From contig PWUB01000204.1 of the NCBI GenBank assembly GCA_003563755.1, positions 1-5,596 of the forward strand: DNA of 5,596 nucleotides, read 5' to 3'. Shown here one piece after another: positions 1 to 5,443 of this stretch. The translations under genes were made by a program, and so were the position numbers. The DNA comes from Clostridia bacterium. GTDB lineage: Bacteria > Bacillota_E > SLMV01 > PUMD01. A model generated the notes under the pieces. The model was not told where the DNA came from. It was given only the letters and a program-made list of their open reading frames with translations, and did no database searches. Position 1 is the first letter of the stretch. Each line of letters starts with the position of its first letter.

Positions 1-193
1 GCACGAGGGCAAGCTCCGCCTCGTTGAGTCCCTCCACGTACGCGGCGTGATGGACCTGGTGATGGATACGCAGGGTTTCCTCGGAGATCTGGGGCTCCAG
101 CGCATCGTAGTCGTAGGGCAGGAGGGGCAGGGTGTGCTCTCCCCGCGGCACGCGGGCGGGGAGGGTTATGAGTAAATCTCTAGGTTCACGCAA
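1..193 (-). CDS. Superoxide dismutase (Fe/Mn family), N-terminal part, cut by the window edge
   Basis: The minus strand encodes the first 64 residues of a Fe/Mn superoxide dismutase, the cytoplasmic enzyme that converts superoxide to peroxide and oxygen. What is seen: a family N-terminal signature [20 protein letters not shown] at residues 21-40, then [15 protein letters not shown] at residues 43-57. In the family the first His of IHH (here H44, equivalent to E. coli SodA H26) is a metal ligand, and the Tyr of the AYV motif (here Y52, equivalent to Y34) is the active-site gateway residue; both are present. The usual PHI after ALE is PQI here. The start is taken as UUG at 193 because GAGGAGG (201-207) lies 7 nt upstream. 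This gives a leader of about 20 residues before the normal start of the family; a GTG at residue 15 is the alternative but has no such ribosome site. The gene continues beyond base 1, so the remaining metal ligands and the Fe/Mn preference cannot be judged. It is divergent from the DUF3786 gene. Confidence 0.9.
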   Translation of the reverse strand, partial: MREPRDLLITLPARVPRGEHTLPLLPYDYDALEPQISEETLRIHHQVHHAAYVEGLNEAELALV

Positions 194-207
194 TGTCACA
201 CCTCCTC
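194..207 (-). promoter_or_regulatory. Ribosome binding site deciding the UUG start of superoxide dismutase
   Basis: On the minus strand GAGGAGG (201-207) is followed by a 7-nt spacer TGTGACA and then TTG at 193-191. This near-perfect Shine-Dalgarno match at ideal spacing is why the UUG start is preferred over the in-frame GTG 42 nt downstream. Confidence 0.7.
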
Positions 208-238
208 GGCACATGGTACGTCAGATGCTTAACATAAG

Positions 239-280
239 TGCTGAGCACCTGCACGCCCCGACTGCAGTCCGTGCAGGTGC
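239..280. promoter_or_regulatory. Nested palindrome between divergent superoxide dismutase and DUF3786 genes
   Basis: Arms GCACCTGCACG (245-255) and CGTGCAGGTGC (270-280) are perfect 11-bp inverted repeats. Their 14-nt loop contains a second perfect palindrome, GACTGCAGTC (260-269). Next to it is an 11-base palindrome GTGCTGAGCAC (239-249) that shares bases with the left arm. There is no T-run on either side, so it does not look like a rho-independent terminator. Its place between two divergent genes suits an operator or a structured 5' leader of the superoxide dismutase transcript. It does not resemble the Fur or PerR box consensus. The symmetry is observed; the role is inferred. Confidence 0.5.
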
Positions 281-377
281 AGGCCCCCGCTCCCCAGAAG
301 AATACATGTGGGGTGAGCAGTCGAAGGCTGGGTCGAAGAGGCGACCGCGCCCCATGTCCGACCGTCACCCCTGCACT

Positions 378-396
378 CTGCGGTCACCCACCGCAG
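378..396 (+). promoter_or_regulatory. Hairpin just upstream of the DUF3786 ribosome site
   Basis: CTGCGGT (378-384) and ACCGCAG (390-396) form a perfect 7-bp stem with a 5-nt loop CACCC, ending 5 nt before the AAGGAG ribosome site at 402-407. In RNA it could modulate translation start; as DNA it could be a small operator. No T-run follows, so it is not a terminator. Confidence 0.35.
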
Positions 397-410
397 CTCG
401 GAAGGAGTGA

Positions 411-1064
411 TTGCCCATTCTGCCATTCATGACCGGACAGGATGACCCCGGGCCGTACCAGGCCGCCGTCGATGAGAGCCTGGAGAAGTTCACAGCTGGC
501 GACCCGGAGAAGATGGCCGCCAATGCCGGTGCCGAATACGATGCTGCCGGATCCACGATCATGCTCAGCACCCTGGACCAGGTCCTGCAGATCGAGCACC
601 CGACAGGAGAGGTTACTTTCCGGGGGTCTGACCGGAGTCCACTGTGGCAGTGGAAGCTGATAGCCCTCAACTACCTGTTCAGGGCCGACGGGACCCCCCT
701 GACAGGGAACCTGGTCGCCTTCCGTGAGCTGGACGGAGGGACTGCTTATCACGGGGCCTTTTACGCTAACACGGTGAACCGCCTGGCCAGGGTAGTGCGG
801 ATGGACAACCTCGATAAGATCGAGCAGGTCTGCCGCGGGCTGGGGGGCAGGTCGGTGGATATCGGGGATGTGGGTGCGACCCTGCTGTTTCTGCCGCGGT
901 TTCCCGTCACTCTCACCCTGTGGGCCGGAGACGATGAGATGCCGTCGTCGGCCAACATGCTGTTTGATGCGAGTGCCAACCACTACCTGCACACCGAGGA
1001 TGCCTCCGTGGTGGCCGGTATGATCGTCGATTTTGTGGTCCGCATGATGGAGGACGGCGAATGA
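411..1064 (+). CDS. DUF3786 domain protein
   Basis: A 217-residue soluble protein matching, by eye, the DUF3786 family, whose biochemical role is unknown and which is found mostly in anaerobes, sometimes fused to iron-sulfur domains. Seen here: LNYLFRADGTPLTG (86-99), FRELDGG (104-110), and a C-terminal block LWAGDDEMPSSAN followed by MLFDASANHYLHTED (about 170-197), which are the conserved family blocks as I recall them. There is only one cysteine (C141), so no Fe-S cluster domain is attached. There is no signal peptide or membrane segment. The start is uncertain: UUG at 411 has AAGGAG (402-407) only 3 nt away, which is short, while the in-frame ATG at 429 (MTGQDDPG) lacks a nearby ribosome site but gives the more usual N-terminus. 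The end overlaps the next gene by ATGA (1061-1064). It is divergent from superoxide dismutase; whether the two share a stress-related role is only a guess. Confidence 0.85.
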   Translation: MPILPFMTGQDDPGPYQAAVDESLEKFTAGDPEKMAANAGAEYDAAGSTIMLSTLDQVLQIEHPTGEVTFRGSDRSPLWQWKLIALNYLFRADGTPLTGNLVAFRELDGGTAYHGAFYANTVNRLARVVRMDNLDKIEQVCRGLGGRSVDIGDVGATLLFLPRFPVTLTLWAGDDEMPSSANMLFDASANHYLHTEDASVVAGMIVDFVVRMMEDGE

Positions 1065-1324
1065 CTACCGGGAGATGGAGTCACCCCAGTCGTTTGCCCA
1101 CACCACGCGGGTCCGTTGACGCCTACCTCAAGACCTTCGACTCCGTGCTGATCCTTCACCTCTACGGGTTGCCGTCAGAGCTGATGAGCAGAGTGCTGAA
1201 ACGGGGCCAGTACCTCATCGACGAGTACCTCGAGCTGATCAGGGAACACCTCAAGGATGTCCAGGAGATGCGGCAGTACCTGCGGCAAAGGGGAGTGAAG
1301 ATCAATATGCTATATAGAGACTGA
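1061..1324 (+). CDS. Small HTH-like protein resembling the C-terminal part of DUF1670 proteins
   Basis: An 87-residue basic, helical protein. The start is well supported: GGAGG (1049-1053) lies 7 nt before ATG at 1061, inside the end of the DUF3786 gene, and the ATGA overlap implies translational coupling. Residues 15-64, with the core VDAYLKTFDSVLILHLYGL followed by PSELMSRVLKRGQ and LIDEYLELI, resemble the helix-turn-helix at the C-terminal end of DUF1670 proteins (pattern: YLkdF..V..L...G...e.i....g.s..li.eYleL). Those proteins are several times longer, so this is either a stand-alone DNA-binding module or a truncated relic that gained a start from its neighbour. Residues 65-82 are a further charged helix. 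It may act as a small regulator of the pair; DNA binding is inferred from similarity only. The match is from memory and needs a profile search. Confidence 0.6.
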   Translation: MTTGRWSHPSRLPTPRGSVDAYLKTFDSVLILHLYGLPSELMSRVLKRGQYLIDEYLELIREHLKDVQEMRQYLRQRGVKINMLYRD

Positions 1325-1375
1325 CATGGAAGTTGGAACTCTCTCTTTCACCCCAATCTCTGTGCTTACCGACAC

Positions 1376-1398
1376 AAAAAACCGCCTCCACAAGCCGG
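1376..1398 (-). terminator. Weak rho-independent terminator after the minus-strand unknown gene
   Basis: On the minus strand CCGGCT - TGTGG - AGGCGG forms a 6-position stem with one G:G mismatch, directly followed by six T (1381 down to 1376). It lies about 90 nt after the stop of the minus-strand frame that ends at 1485. A second hairpin, CATCCT (1404-1409) with AGGATG (1417-1422), sits just before it. The stem is imperfect, so this is a tentative call. Confidence 0.4.
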
Positions 1399-1484
1399 AA
1401 ACCCATCCTCGCCAGCAGGATGCGAGCTCCTGCGTATCAATGACCGTCAATGAGGAAGGACGGATCCTGCCGGCTGTGCACGGG

Positions 1485-2031
1485 CTATTCGCCGTAGTCG
1501 GGATCTGCCCAGGAGTCAACTTCAGCACCGTCCTCATCAAGAGCAGTCCAGTTCGTCAGTTTGATGTGGCCGTACGGGAATCCCCGAACCGGCTTCTCAC
1601 CGCGGGCCGGCCCATGAGTCTCCGTTAGTATCAGCAAGAGGCACGGGTATTCTTCAGCATCGAGACGCCACGTAAACTCACCGAGTGGAGACTCGCCCAT
1701 CTCATAGACGGTGCCCAGCTCCGGCCCGTAGACGAACCGGAGCTCCAATGCATCCACGTTGGGATCAGATATGACCCCAAAGCTGGTCATGGAGTATCCA
1801 CCGGGGGTGTACTTTATCGTGTACTGTAGCATGCCCATCTGAACGGCCCTTTCGCGGTATTTGAGGGTAGTCAGCCCGGGGCGGTAGGGATCTACGTGGT
1901 AGTCTATCGTGCCCTTCTTTTCACCTGAGAGGTATATGCCAACGATGCCTGCTTCCATCCGGTGCGTTCCATCTTCCTTCGTATTTGGCAAGTGCAAAGT
2001 AGCTGTCGTAGTTATCCAGCGAGGTGACTAG
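1485..2031 (-). pseudogene. Unknown beta-rich protein gene, probably frameshifted or 5'-truncated
   Basis: The main frame (1997 to 1485) encodes up to 170 residues beginning at a UUG with no ribosome site. I do not recognise the family. From about residue 14 on it reads like a genuine protein, rich in predicted beta strands: MEAGIVGIYLSGEKKGTIDY, VQMGMLQYTIKYTPGGYSMT, ALELRFVYGPELGTVYEM, GEFTWRLDAEEYPCLLLILT, ending acidic (AEVDSWADPDYGE). The first residues of that frame (HLPNTKEDGTHR) look random. A different minus-strand frame over the same bases and further upstream (about 2031-1950) reads LVTSLDNYDSYFALAKYEGRW and then NAPDGS, which is protein-like and would join naturally to MEAGIVGIYL after a one-base shift near 1955-1965. 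Upstream of that segment is a stop (TAG at 2034-2032). I therefore infer a decayed gene. An alternative is a sequencing error or a shorter functional gene starting at the internal ATG (MEAG), which also lacks a good ribosome site. Confidence 0.5.
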
Positions 2032-2525
2032 CTAGGCGGGACCTACACCGGCGCGCCAGCCTCCGACCCTACCATGCTCCCATGGGCCGCAGATCTCACA
2101 AAAAGTGGGTTCCCTGAAGAGCACGTTGAGCGGCGGTTGAGGGTAAGTATGCCTGCTCTGACGGGTCTACATTAACTCGGGATTCACCTCACCCTTGACG
2201 CGGTCCAATCCAGTAATGGAGCTGGCAGTATCCACAAGCACCTGGTATACTATAGTTACTCAGTATCTTCGTGTAGTTCTGCGCTGGTGTCGTTGTCCTG
2301 ATTTCCTGATGATGCCATATGTATGGTAGTGGGCATCTGAATCACCGGCTTCCGGTAGCAAGCATTCCGGAAGGCATCTCGGGATCTTGTTCTTCGATGG
2401 GCCACCAGAGAGTGGACTTCCTCACGTGGAAGTAGTTCAACATGTGACCGAATTTCCATCAACAGCAGCAGGCCTTCGATCCTAGTGGCACAGTCACCTG
2501 GTTCCGGCTGGGCATGATTTGCTCA

Positions 2526-2593
2526 GGGATTTTGCCCGGCGGAGGCTAGCAGAGCATGCCTCATGAGACATTGAACTGAGTAAAATCCCGGCG
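2526..2593 (+). repeat. Inverted repeat GGGATTTT/AAAATCCC with a CCCGGCG direct repeat, in the leader of the opine dehydrogenase operon
   Basis: GGGATTTT (2526-2533) and AAAATCCC (2582-2589) are perfect 8-bp inverted repeats 48 nt apart. Overlapping them, CCCGGCG occurs twice in direct orientation (2535-2541 and 2587-2593). The pair ends about 60 nt before the operon's first start codon. It could be a long-range RNA stem in the leader or a split operator. No recognisable promoter hexamers could be placed with confidence, and no cobalamin riboswitch box is present. Confidence 0.35.
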
Positions 2594-2640
2594 TGGGGTG
2601 GATGTCCATCGCCCAGATCCAGTGTGGCCTAATACGATTA

Positions 2641-2646
2641 GGGAGG
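2641..2646 (+). promoter_or_regulatory. Ribosome binding site of the opine dehydrogenase
   Basis: GGGAGG ends 4 nt before ATG at 2651. A second in-frame ATG at 2666 (MSFAVVGAG), which would begin closer to the usual start of the Rossmann fold, has no such site, so the 2651 start is preferred. Confidence 0.6.
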
Positions 2647-2650
2647 CATT

Positions 2651-3760
2651 ATGAGACAGCGCACGATGAGTTTTGCTGTGGTCGGTGCCGGCGGTGGCGG
2701 ACAGGCGATGGCCGGCTATCTCTCTCTGAAGGGTCACCGCACGAATCTCTATAATCGAAGTGCCCGCAGGTTGGATGCTATCCGGCGAAGGGGAGGCCTC
2801 TTCCTGGAGGGGCAGTGGTCGGGATTTGCTCCGCTGAACGTAATCACTACAGATCTTTCGCGGGCTCTTCGAGGCGTGGACGTGGTAATGGTGGTAGTCC
2901 CAGCCTCGGCCCACAGGGACCTGGCGACGCGTATGGCCAGGGAGCTACAGCCGGGGCAGGTCGTCCTTCTTAATCCCGGTCGAACGGGGGGGGCCCTGGA
3001 GTTCCGTTTCGTGTTGGACGGCCTTGGTGTCCCGGACGAGGTGACAGTTGCCGAGGCCCAGACCCTTCTTTTCGCCAGCAGGGCTGTCGGCCCGGCCCGA
3101 GCGAGGATTTTTGCGACCAAACGGAAGGTGTATGTAGCTGCCCTTCCGGCTACCCGGACCGGTGAGGTGCTGGCGCTGTTGAACGAAGCCTTCCCCCAGT
3201 TTTCGGGGGCCGAGAGCGTGTTGCAGACGAGCTTCGACAACATCGGGGCGATCTTTCATCCCGCTCCCACCCTGCTCAATGCCGCCAGAATCGAGGGGGG
3301 AGTTCCCTTTGAGCATTACTGCGAGGGGGTCAGCCCCTCGGTTGCGCGCATTCTCGAAGAGATGGACGAGGAACGCCGCGGCGTTGCGCGGGCAATGGGA
3401 GTTCATCTCCGGTCGGCAGAGGGATTCCTCCAGGAAGCATACGGTGTCCGGGCGCGGGGACTCTGCCGGGCGATGAAATCCAACCGGGGATATGCCGGAA
3501 TCCAGGCACCGCGGTCGATGCAGCATCGCTACATCACCGAGGATGTACCATCCAGCCTGGTGCCCATGACGTCCTTCGGCGATGCCTTTGGTGTGCCGAC
3601 GCCCACCCTGAAATCCATCATACACTTGGCCTCCATCATGCACGGGGTCGATTATTGGCGCACGGGTCGGACGGTGGACCGGCTCGGGTTGTCGGGAATG
3701 AGCGCGGAACAGATACGAGAATTGGTGACCGGTTTACGCTCAGATCAGATGGTGGGGTGA
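2651..3760 (+). CDS. Opine dehydrogenase (NAD/NADP octopine/nopaline dehydrogenase family)
   Basis: A 369-residue cytoplasmic oxidoreductase. Family members reductively condense the amino group of an amino acid with a 2-oxoacid using NAD(P)H, giving an N-(carboxyalkyl)-amino acid (opine), or run the reverse. Seen: an N-terminal Rossmann fold with VVGAGGGGQAMAGYL (10-24), a second strand ending NLYNRSARR (32-40), and strands VVMVVVP (78-84) and VVLLNPGRTGG (104-114). The C-terminal all-helical octopine dehydrogenase domain has NIGAIFHPAPTLLNAARIE (197-215) and HRYITEDVPSSLVP (292-305). His203, Arg293 and Asp298 align one residue away from the His202, Arg292 and Asp297 known in Arthrobacter N-(1-D-carboxyethyl)-L-norvaline dehydrogenase, so it is probably active. 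Length is normal for the family (about 360-400). NRS after strand 2, in place of an acidic residue, hints at NADPH preference (inference). It is first in an operon with the cobalamin protein, 3 nt downstream. Substrates cannot be predicted. Confidence 0.9.
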   Translation: MRQRTMSFAVVGAGGGGQAMAGYLSLKGHRTNLYNRSARRLDAIRRRGGLFLEGQWSGFAPLNVITTDLSRALRGVDVVMVVVPASAHRDLATRMARELQPGQVVLLNPGRTGGALEFRFVLDGLGVPDEVTVAEAQTLLFASRAVGPARARIFATKRKVYVAALPATRTGEVLALLNEAFPQFSGAESVLQTSFDNIGAIFHPAPTLLNAARIEGGVPFEHYCEGVSPSVARILEEMDEERRGVARAMGVHLRSAEGFLQEAYGVRARGLCRAMKSNRGYAGIQAPRSMQHRYITEDVPSSLVPMTSFGDAFGVPTPTLKSIIHLASIMHGVDYWRTGRTVDRLGLSGMSAEQIRELVTGLRSDQMVG

Positions 3761-3763
3761 GAG

Positions 3764-5401
3764 ATGTCTGCAAGGGTTTCAATCGTAGCTGCGACCCTCG
3801 GTGATTGTGCTCACGTGGCAGGAGTGCTGGGTTTTCTCAGGTTAGCTGAAGGGGAGGGGTGTGACACGGATTTTCTCGGCACACAGGTGGCGATCGAGGA
3901 CCTGATCGATGCATGCCGAAGACAGAAACCAGATGTCATCGCTATCAGCTACAGGCTGTCCCCGGAGTCGGCCCGTCCCCTCTTGTCGGATTTGAAGCGG
4001 AAGATGGAGGAGGCGGGACTGGATGGCACCCGCTTCGCCTTTGGGGGCACCGGGCCGGTTTGCGAGGTTGCCCGGGCCACCGGTCTGTTTGAGGTTGCCT
4101 TTGACGGGGGCGCTTCCCCTGGCGAGGTGCTGAACTACCTGCGCGATGACGCTGGAGGAACCGATGAAACCGTGTTGCCCCAGTCCCTGGTGCGGAGGAT
4201 CCAGGCCAAGGCGCCCTTTCCCCTGATCCGTCACCATTATGGCCGCCCGACGCTGAAGGAGACGGCCACCGGAATCGAGGAGATCGCGGAAGCCAGGATT
4301 CTGGATATCGTATCTCTGGGGCCGGATCACAACGCCCAGTCTGCGTTTTTCCATCGGGAGAAACAGGACCCGGGGCAGGACGGTGCAGGAGGCGTGCCGG
4401 TCCGTGGGGCCGAGGATTTCGTGCGGCTGTATGCGGCGAGCCGACGGGGGAATCATCCGCTGATGCGCTGCTACAGTGGAACCCGGGATGTGATCCGGAT
4501 GGCCGAGATGTTAAGAAACACGATCAACAACGCATGGTGCGCCGTTCCCCTGTTCTGGTACAACGTGCTGGATGGACGGGGACCCCGGTCCCTCCGAGAG
4601 AGTATCGGTGAGGCCCAGGATATGATGAGGTGGCACGGTGACCGGGACATCCCCGTGGAGGTCAACGAGTCCCACCACTGGAGCCTGAGGGATTCCCACG
4701 ACACCTGCGCTGTGGTTGCGGCTTATCTTGCAGCCTATAACGCCCGGGCGGCCGGGGTCTCGGACTACGTGGCCCAGTACATGTTCAACACCCCCGCGGG
4801 AACCTCGGCGAGCATGGACCTGGCCAAGATGCTGGCAAAGGTGGAGATGATCGAGTCCCTGGCTGGCCCGAATTTCCGCGCCTGGCGACAGGTGCGCAGC
4901 GGACTCTTCAGCTTTCCCCCGAACGAGGAACAGGCCCGCGGGCAGCTGGCTTATTCGACGGTGCTCCAGATGGCCCTCAGGCCCCACATCGTTCACGTGG
5001 TGGGCTTTTCCGAGGCAGATCACGCTGCTACGGCCGGTGACGTTATCAGGAGCTGCCAGGTCGTGGAGCGAGTGATCGGCAATTGCCTGGCCGGCTTTCC
5101 AGACATGAGACGAGATCGGGAGGTCGTGGGGCGGAAGCAGGAGCTCCTGGAGGAGGCCCAGGTGCTACTGGAGGCCATCCGGGAGCTGGGTTCAGAGAAG
5201 GAGGATCCCCTGACGGATCCCGATGTGCTCTGCCGTGCCGTTCAGGCTGGATACATGGATGCACCGCATCTTGCGGGCAATTCCGTCGCAAGGGGGAGTT
5301 TGCAGACCCGGATCATCGGGGGTGCCTGCCGGGCTGTCGATTCGGAGACCGGCGACCCTGTGGACGAGGCCGGGAGACTGCATGGGCTGAGGCAGGCCTG
5401 A
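3764..5401 (+). CDS. Cobalamin-binding domain fused to a glutamate-mutase-epsilon-like TIM barrel
   Basis: A 545-residue soluble protein. Residues 1-128 look like a B12-binding Rossmann-type domain: VSIVAATLGDCAHVAGVLGF (5-24), PDVIAISYRL (56-65) and RFAFGGTGPV (90-99), matching the usual order DxHxxG - SxL/SxR - GG. The first motif is atypical: Asp14 sits three residues before His17 instead of two, while the H-x-x-G part is intact. After a linker, residues about 180-445 form a barrel-like region with YSGTRDVIRMAEML (237-250), VPVEVNESHHW-type strand (297-306), AAYLAAYNARAAGVSDYVAQ (319-338), YMFNTP (339-344) and DLAKMLAKVEMIESL (352-366), reminiscent of methylaspartate (glutamate) mutase epsilon subunit. 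The tail (about 450-545) has a charged helix, then GYMDAPHLAGNSVARG and TRIIGGACRAVD. GlmE itself is shorter (about 483) and pairs with a separate B12 subunit, so this is a fused or differently built relative. The EGGG...Y active-site segment of glutamate mutase is not seen, so the reaction may differ. It starts 3 nt after the dehydrogenase stop, with GGGGTGA over that stop as a weak ribosome site, suggesting coupling. I assign no reaction. Confidence 0.8.
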   Translation: MSARVSIVAATLGDCAHVAGVLGFLRLAEGEGCDTDFLGTQVAIEDLIDACRRQKPDVIAISYRLSPESARPLLSDLKRKMEEAGLDGTRFAFGGTGPVCEVARATGLFEVAFDGGASPGEVLNYLRDDAGGTDETVLPQSLVRRIQAKAPFPLIRHHYGRPTLKETATGIEEIAEARILDIVSLGPDHNAQSAFFHREKQDPGQDGAGGVPVRGAEDFVRLYAASRRGNHPLMRCYSGTRDVIRMAEMLRNTINNAWCAVPLFWYNVLDGRGPRSLRESIGEAQDMMRWHGDRDIPVEVNESHHWSLRDSHDTCAVVAAYLAAYNARAAGVSDYVAQYMFNTPAGTSASMDLAKMLAKVEMIESLAGPNFRAWRQVRSGLFSFPPNEEQARGQLAYSTVLQMALRPHIVHVVGFSEADHAATAGDVIRSCQVVERVIGNCLAGFPDMRRDREVVGRKQELLEEAQVLLEAIRELGSEKEDPLTDPDVLCRAVQAGYMDAPHLAGNSVARGSLQTRIIGGACRAVDSETGDPVDEAGRLHGLRQA

Positions 5402-5421
5402 CGAGGATCTCAATGATCACA

Positions 5422-5439
5422 CCATGGGGCGAGCCCTGG
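5422..5439 (+). other. Small hairpin between the operon end and the intron-like sequence
   Basis: CCA-T-GGG, loop GCGAG, CCCTGG folds into a short stem with a bulged T, ending 4 nt before the candidate intron start. Group IIC introns are known to insert just after stem-loops or terminators. The stem is short and lacks a T-run, so a terminator role is doubtful. Confidence 0.25.
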
Positions 5440-5443
5440 ACAA

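Larger units (their letters stand above)
2035..2650. other. 616-bp gene-poor region with short protein-like remnants
   Basis: No full gene is supported here. On the minus strand two stop-bounded stretches read somewhat like protein but lack starts or ribosome sites. One at roughly 2166-2035 includes PQPPLNVLFREPTFCEICG and then PWEHGRVGGWRAGVGPA, with a CxxC pair. The other at about 2516-2256 includes DCATRIEGLLLLMEIRSH and then VELLPREEVHSLVAH. They may be remnants of lost genes or chance frames. The stretch also holds a 6-bp inverted repeat ACTTCC/GGAAGT (2416-2433), and near its right end the inverted repeat described separately. The base composition looks less GC-rich than the flanking genes by eye. 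No tRNA, CRISPR or clear transposon end was seen. Confidence 0.45.

Noticed and set aside
132..410. Plus-strand frame of 92 codons in the divergent intergenic region
   Set aside because: It overlaps the superoxide dismutase start antisense, covers the palindromes, and has a low-quality Arg/Pro-rich sequence typical of chance frames in GC-rich DNA.
384..992. Long minus-strand frame of 202 codons antisense to DUF3786
   Set aside because: A shadow of the DUF3786 gene: His/Gly/Pro-rich with no domain or ribosome site, while the plus strand matches a known family.
1326..1628. Plus-strand frame of 100 codons antisense to the terminator and the unknown minus-strand gene
   Set aside because: No ribosome site, random-looking composition, and its second half is antisense to the better-supported minus-strand reading frame.
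2223..2251. Possible promoter TGGCAG - 17 nt - TATACT on the plus strand
   Set aside because: The -10 is good but the -35 matches only about half of the consensus, and it is 400 nt from the next gene; too weak to list.
2460..2520. Possible cobalamin riboswitch remnant on the minus strand (GTGACTGTGCCACTAGG)
   Set aside because: Only a few bases match, there is no AGGAGACCTGCC-type box, and it points away from the B12 operon.
2630..2635. TAATAC as a -10 element for the opine operon
   Set aside because: Transcription would start inside the ribosome binding site, and no -35 is found 16-18 nt upstream.
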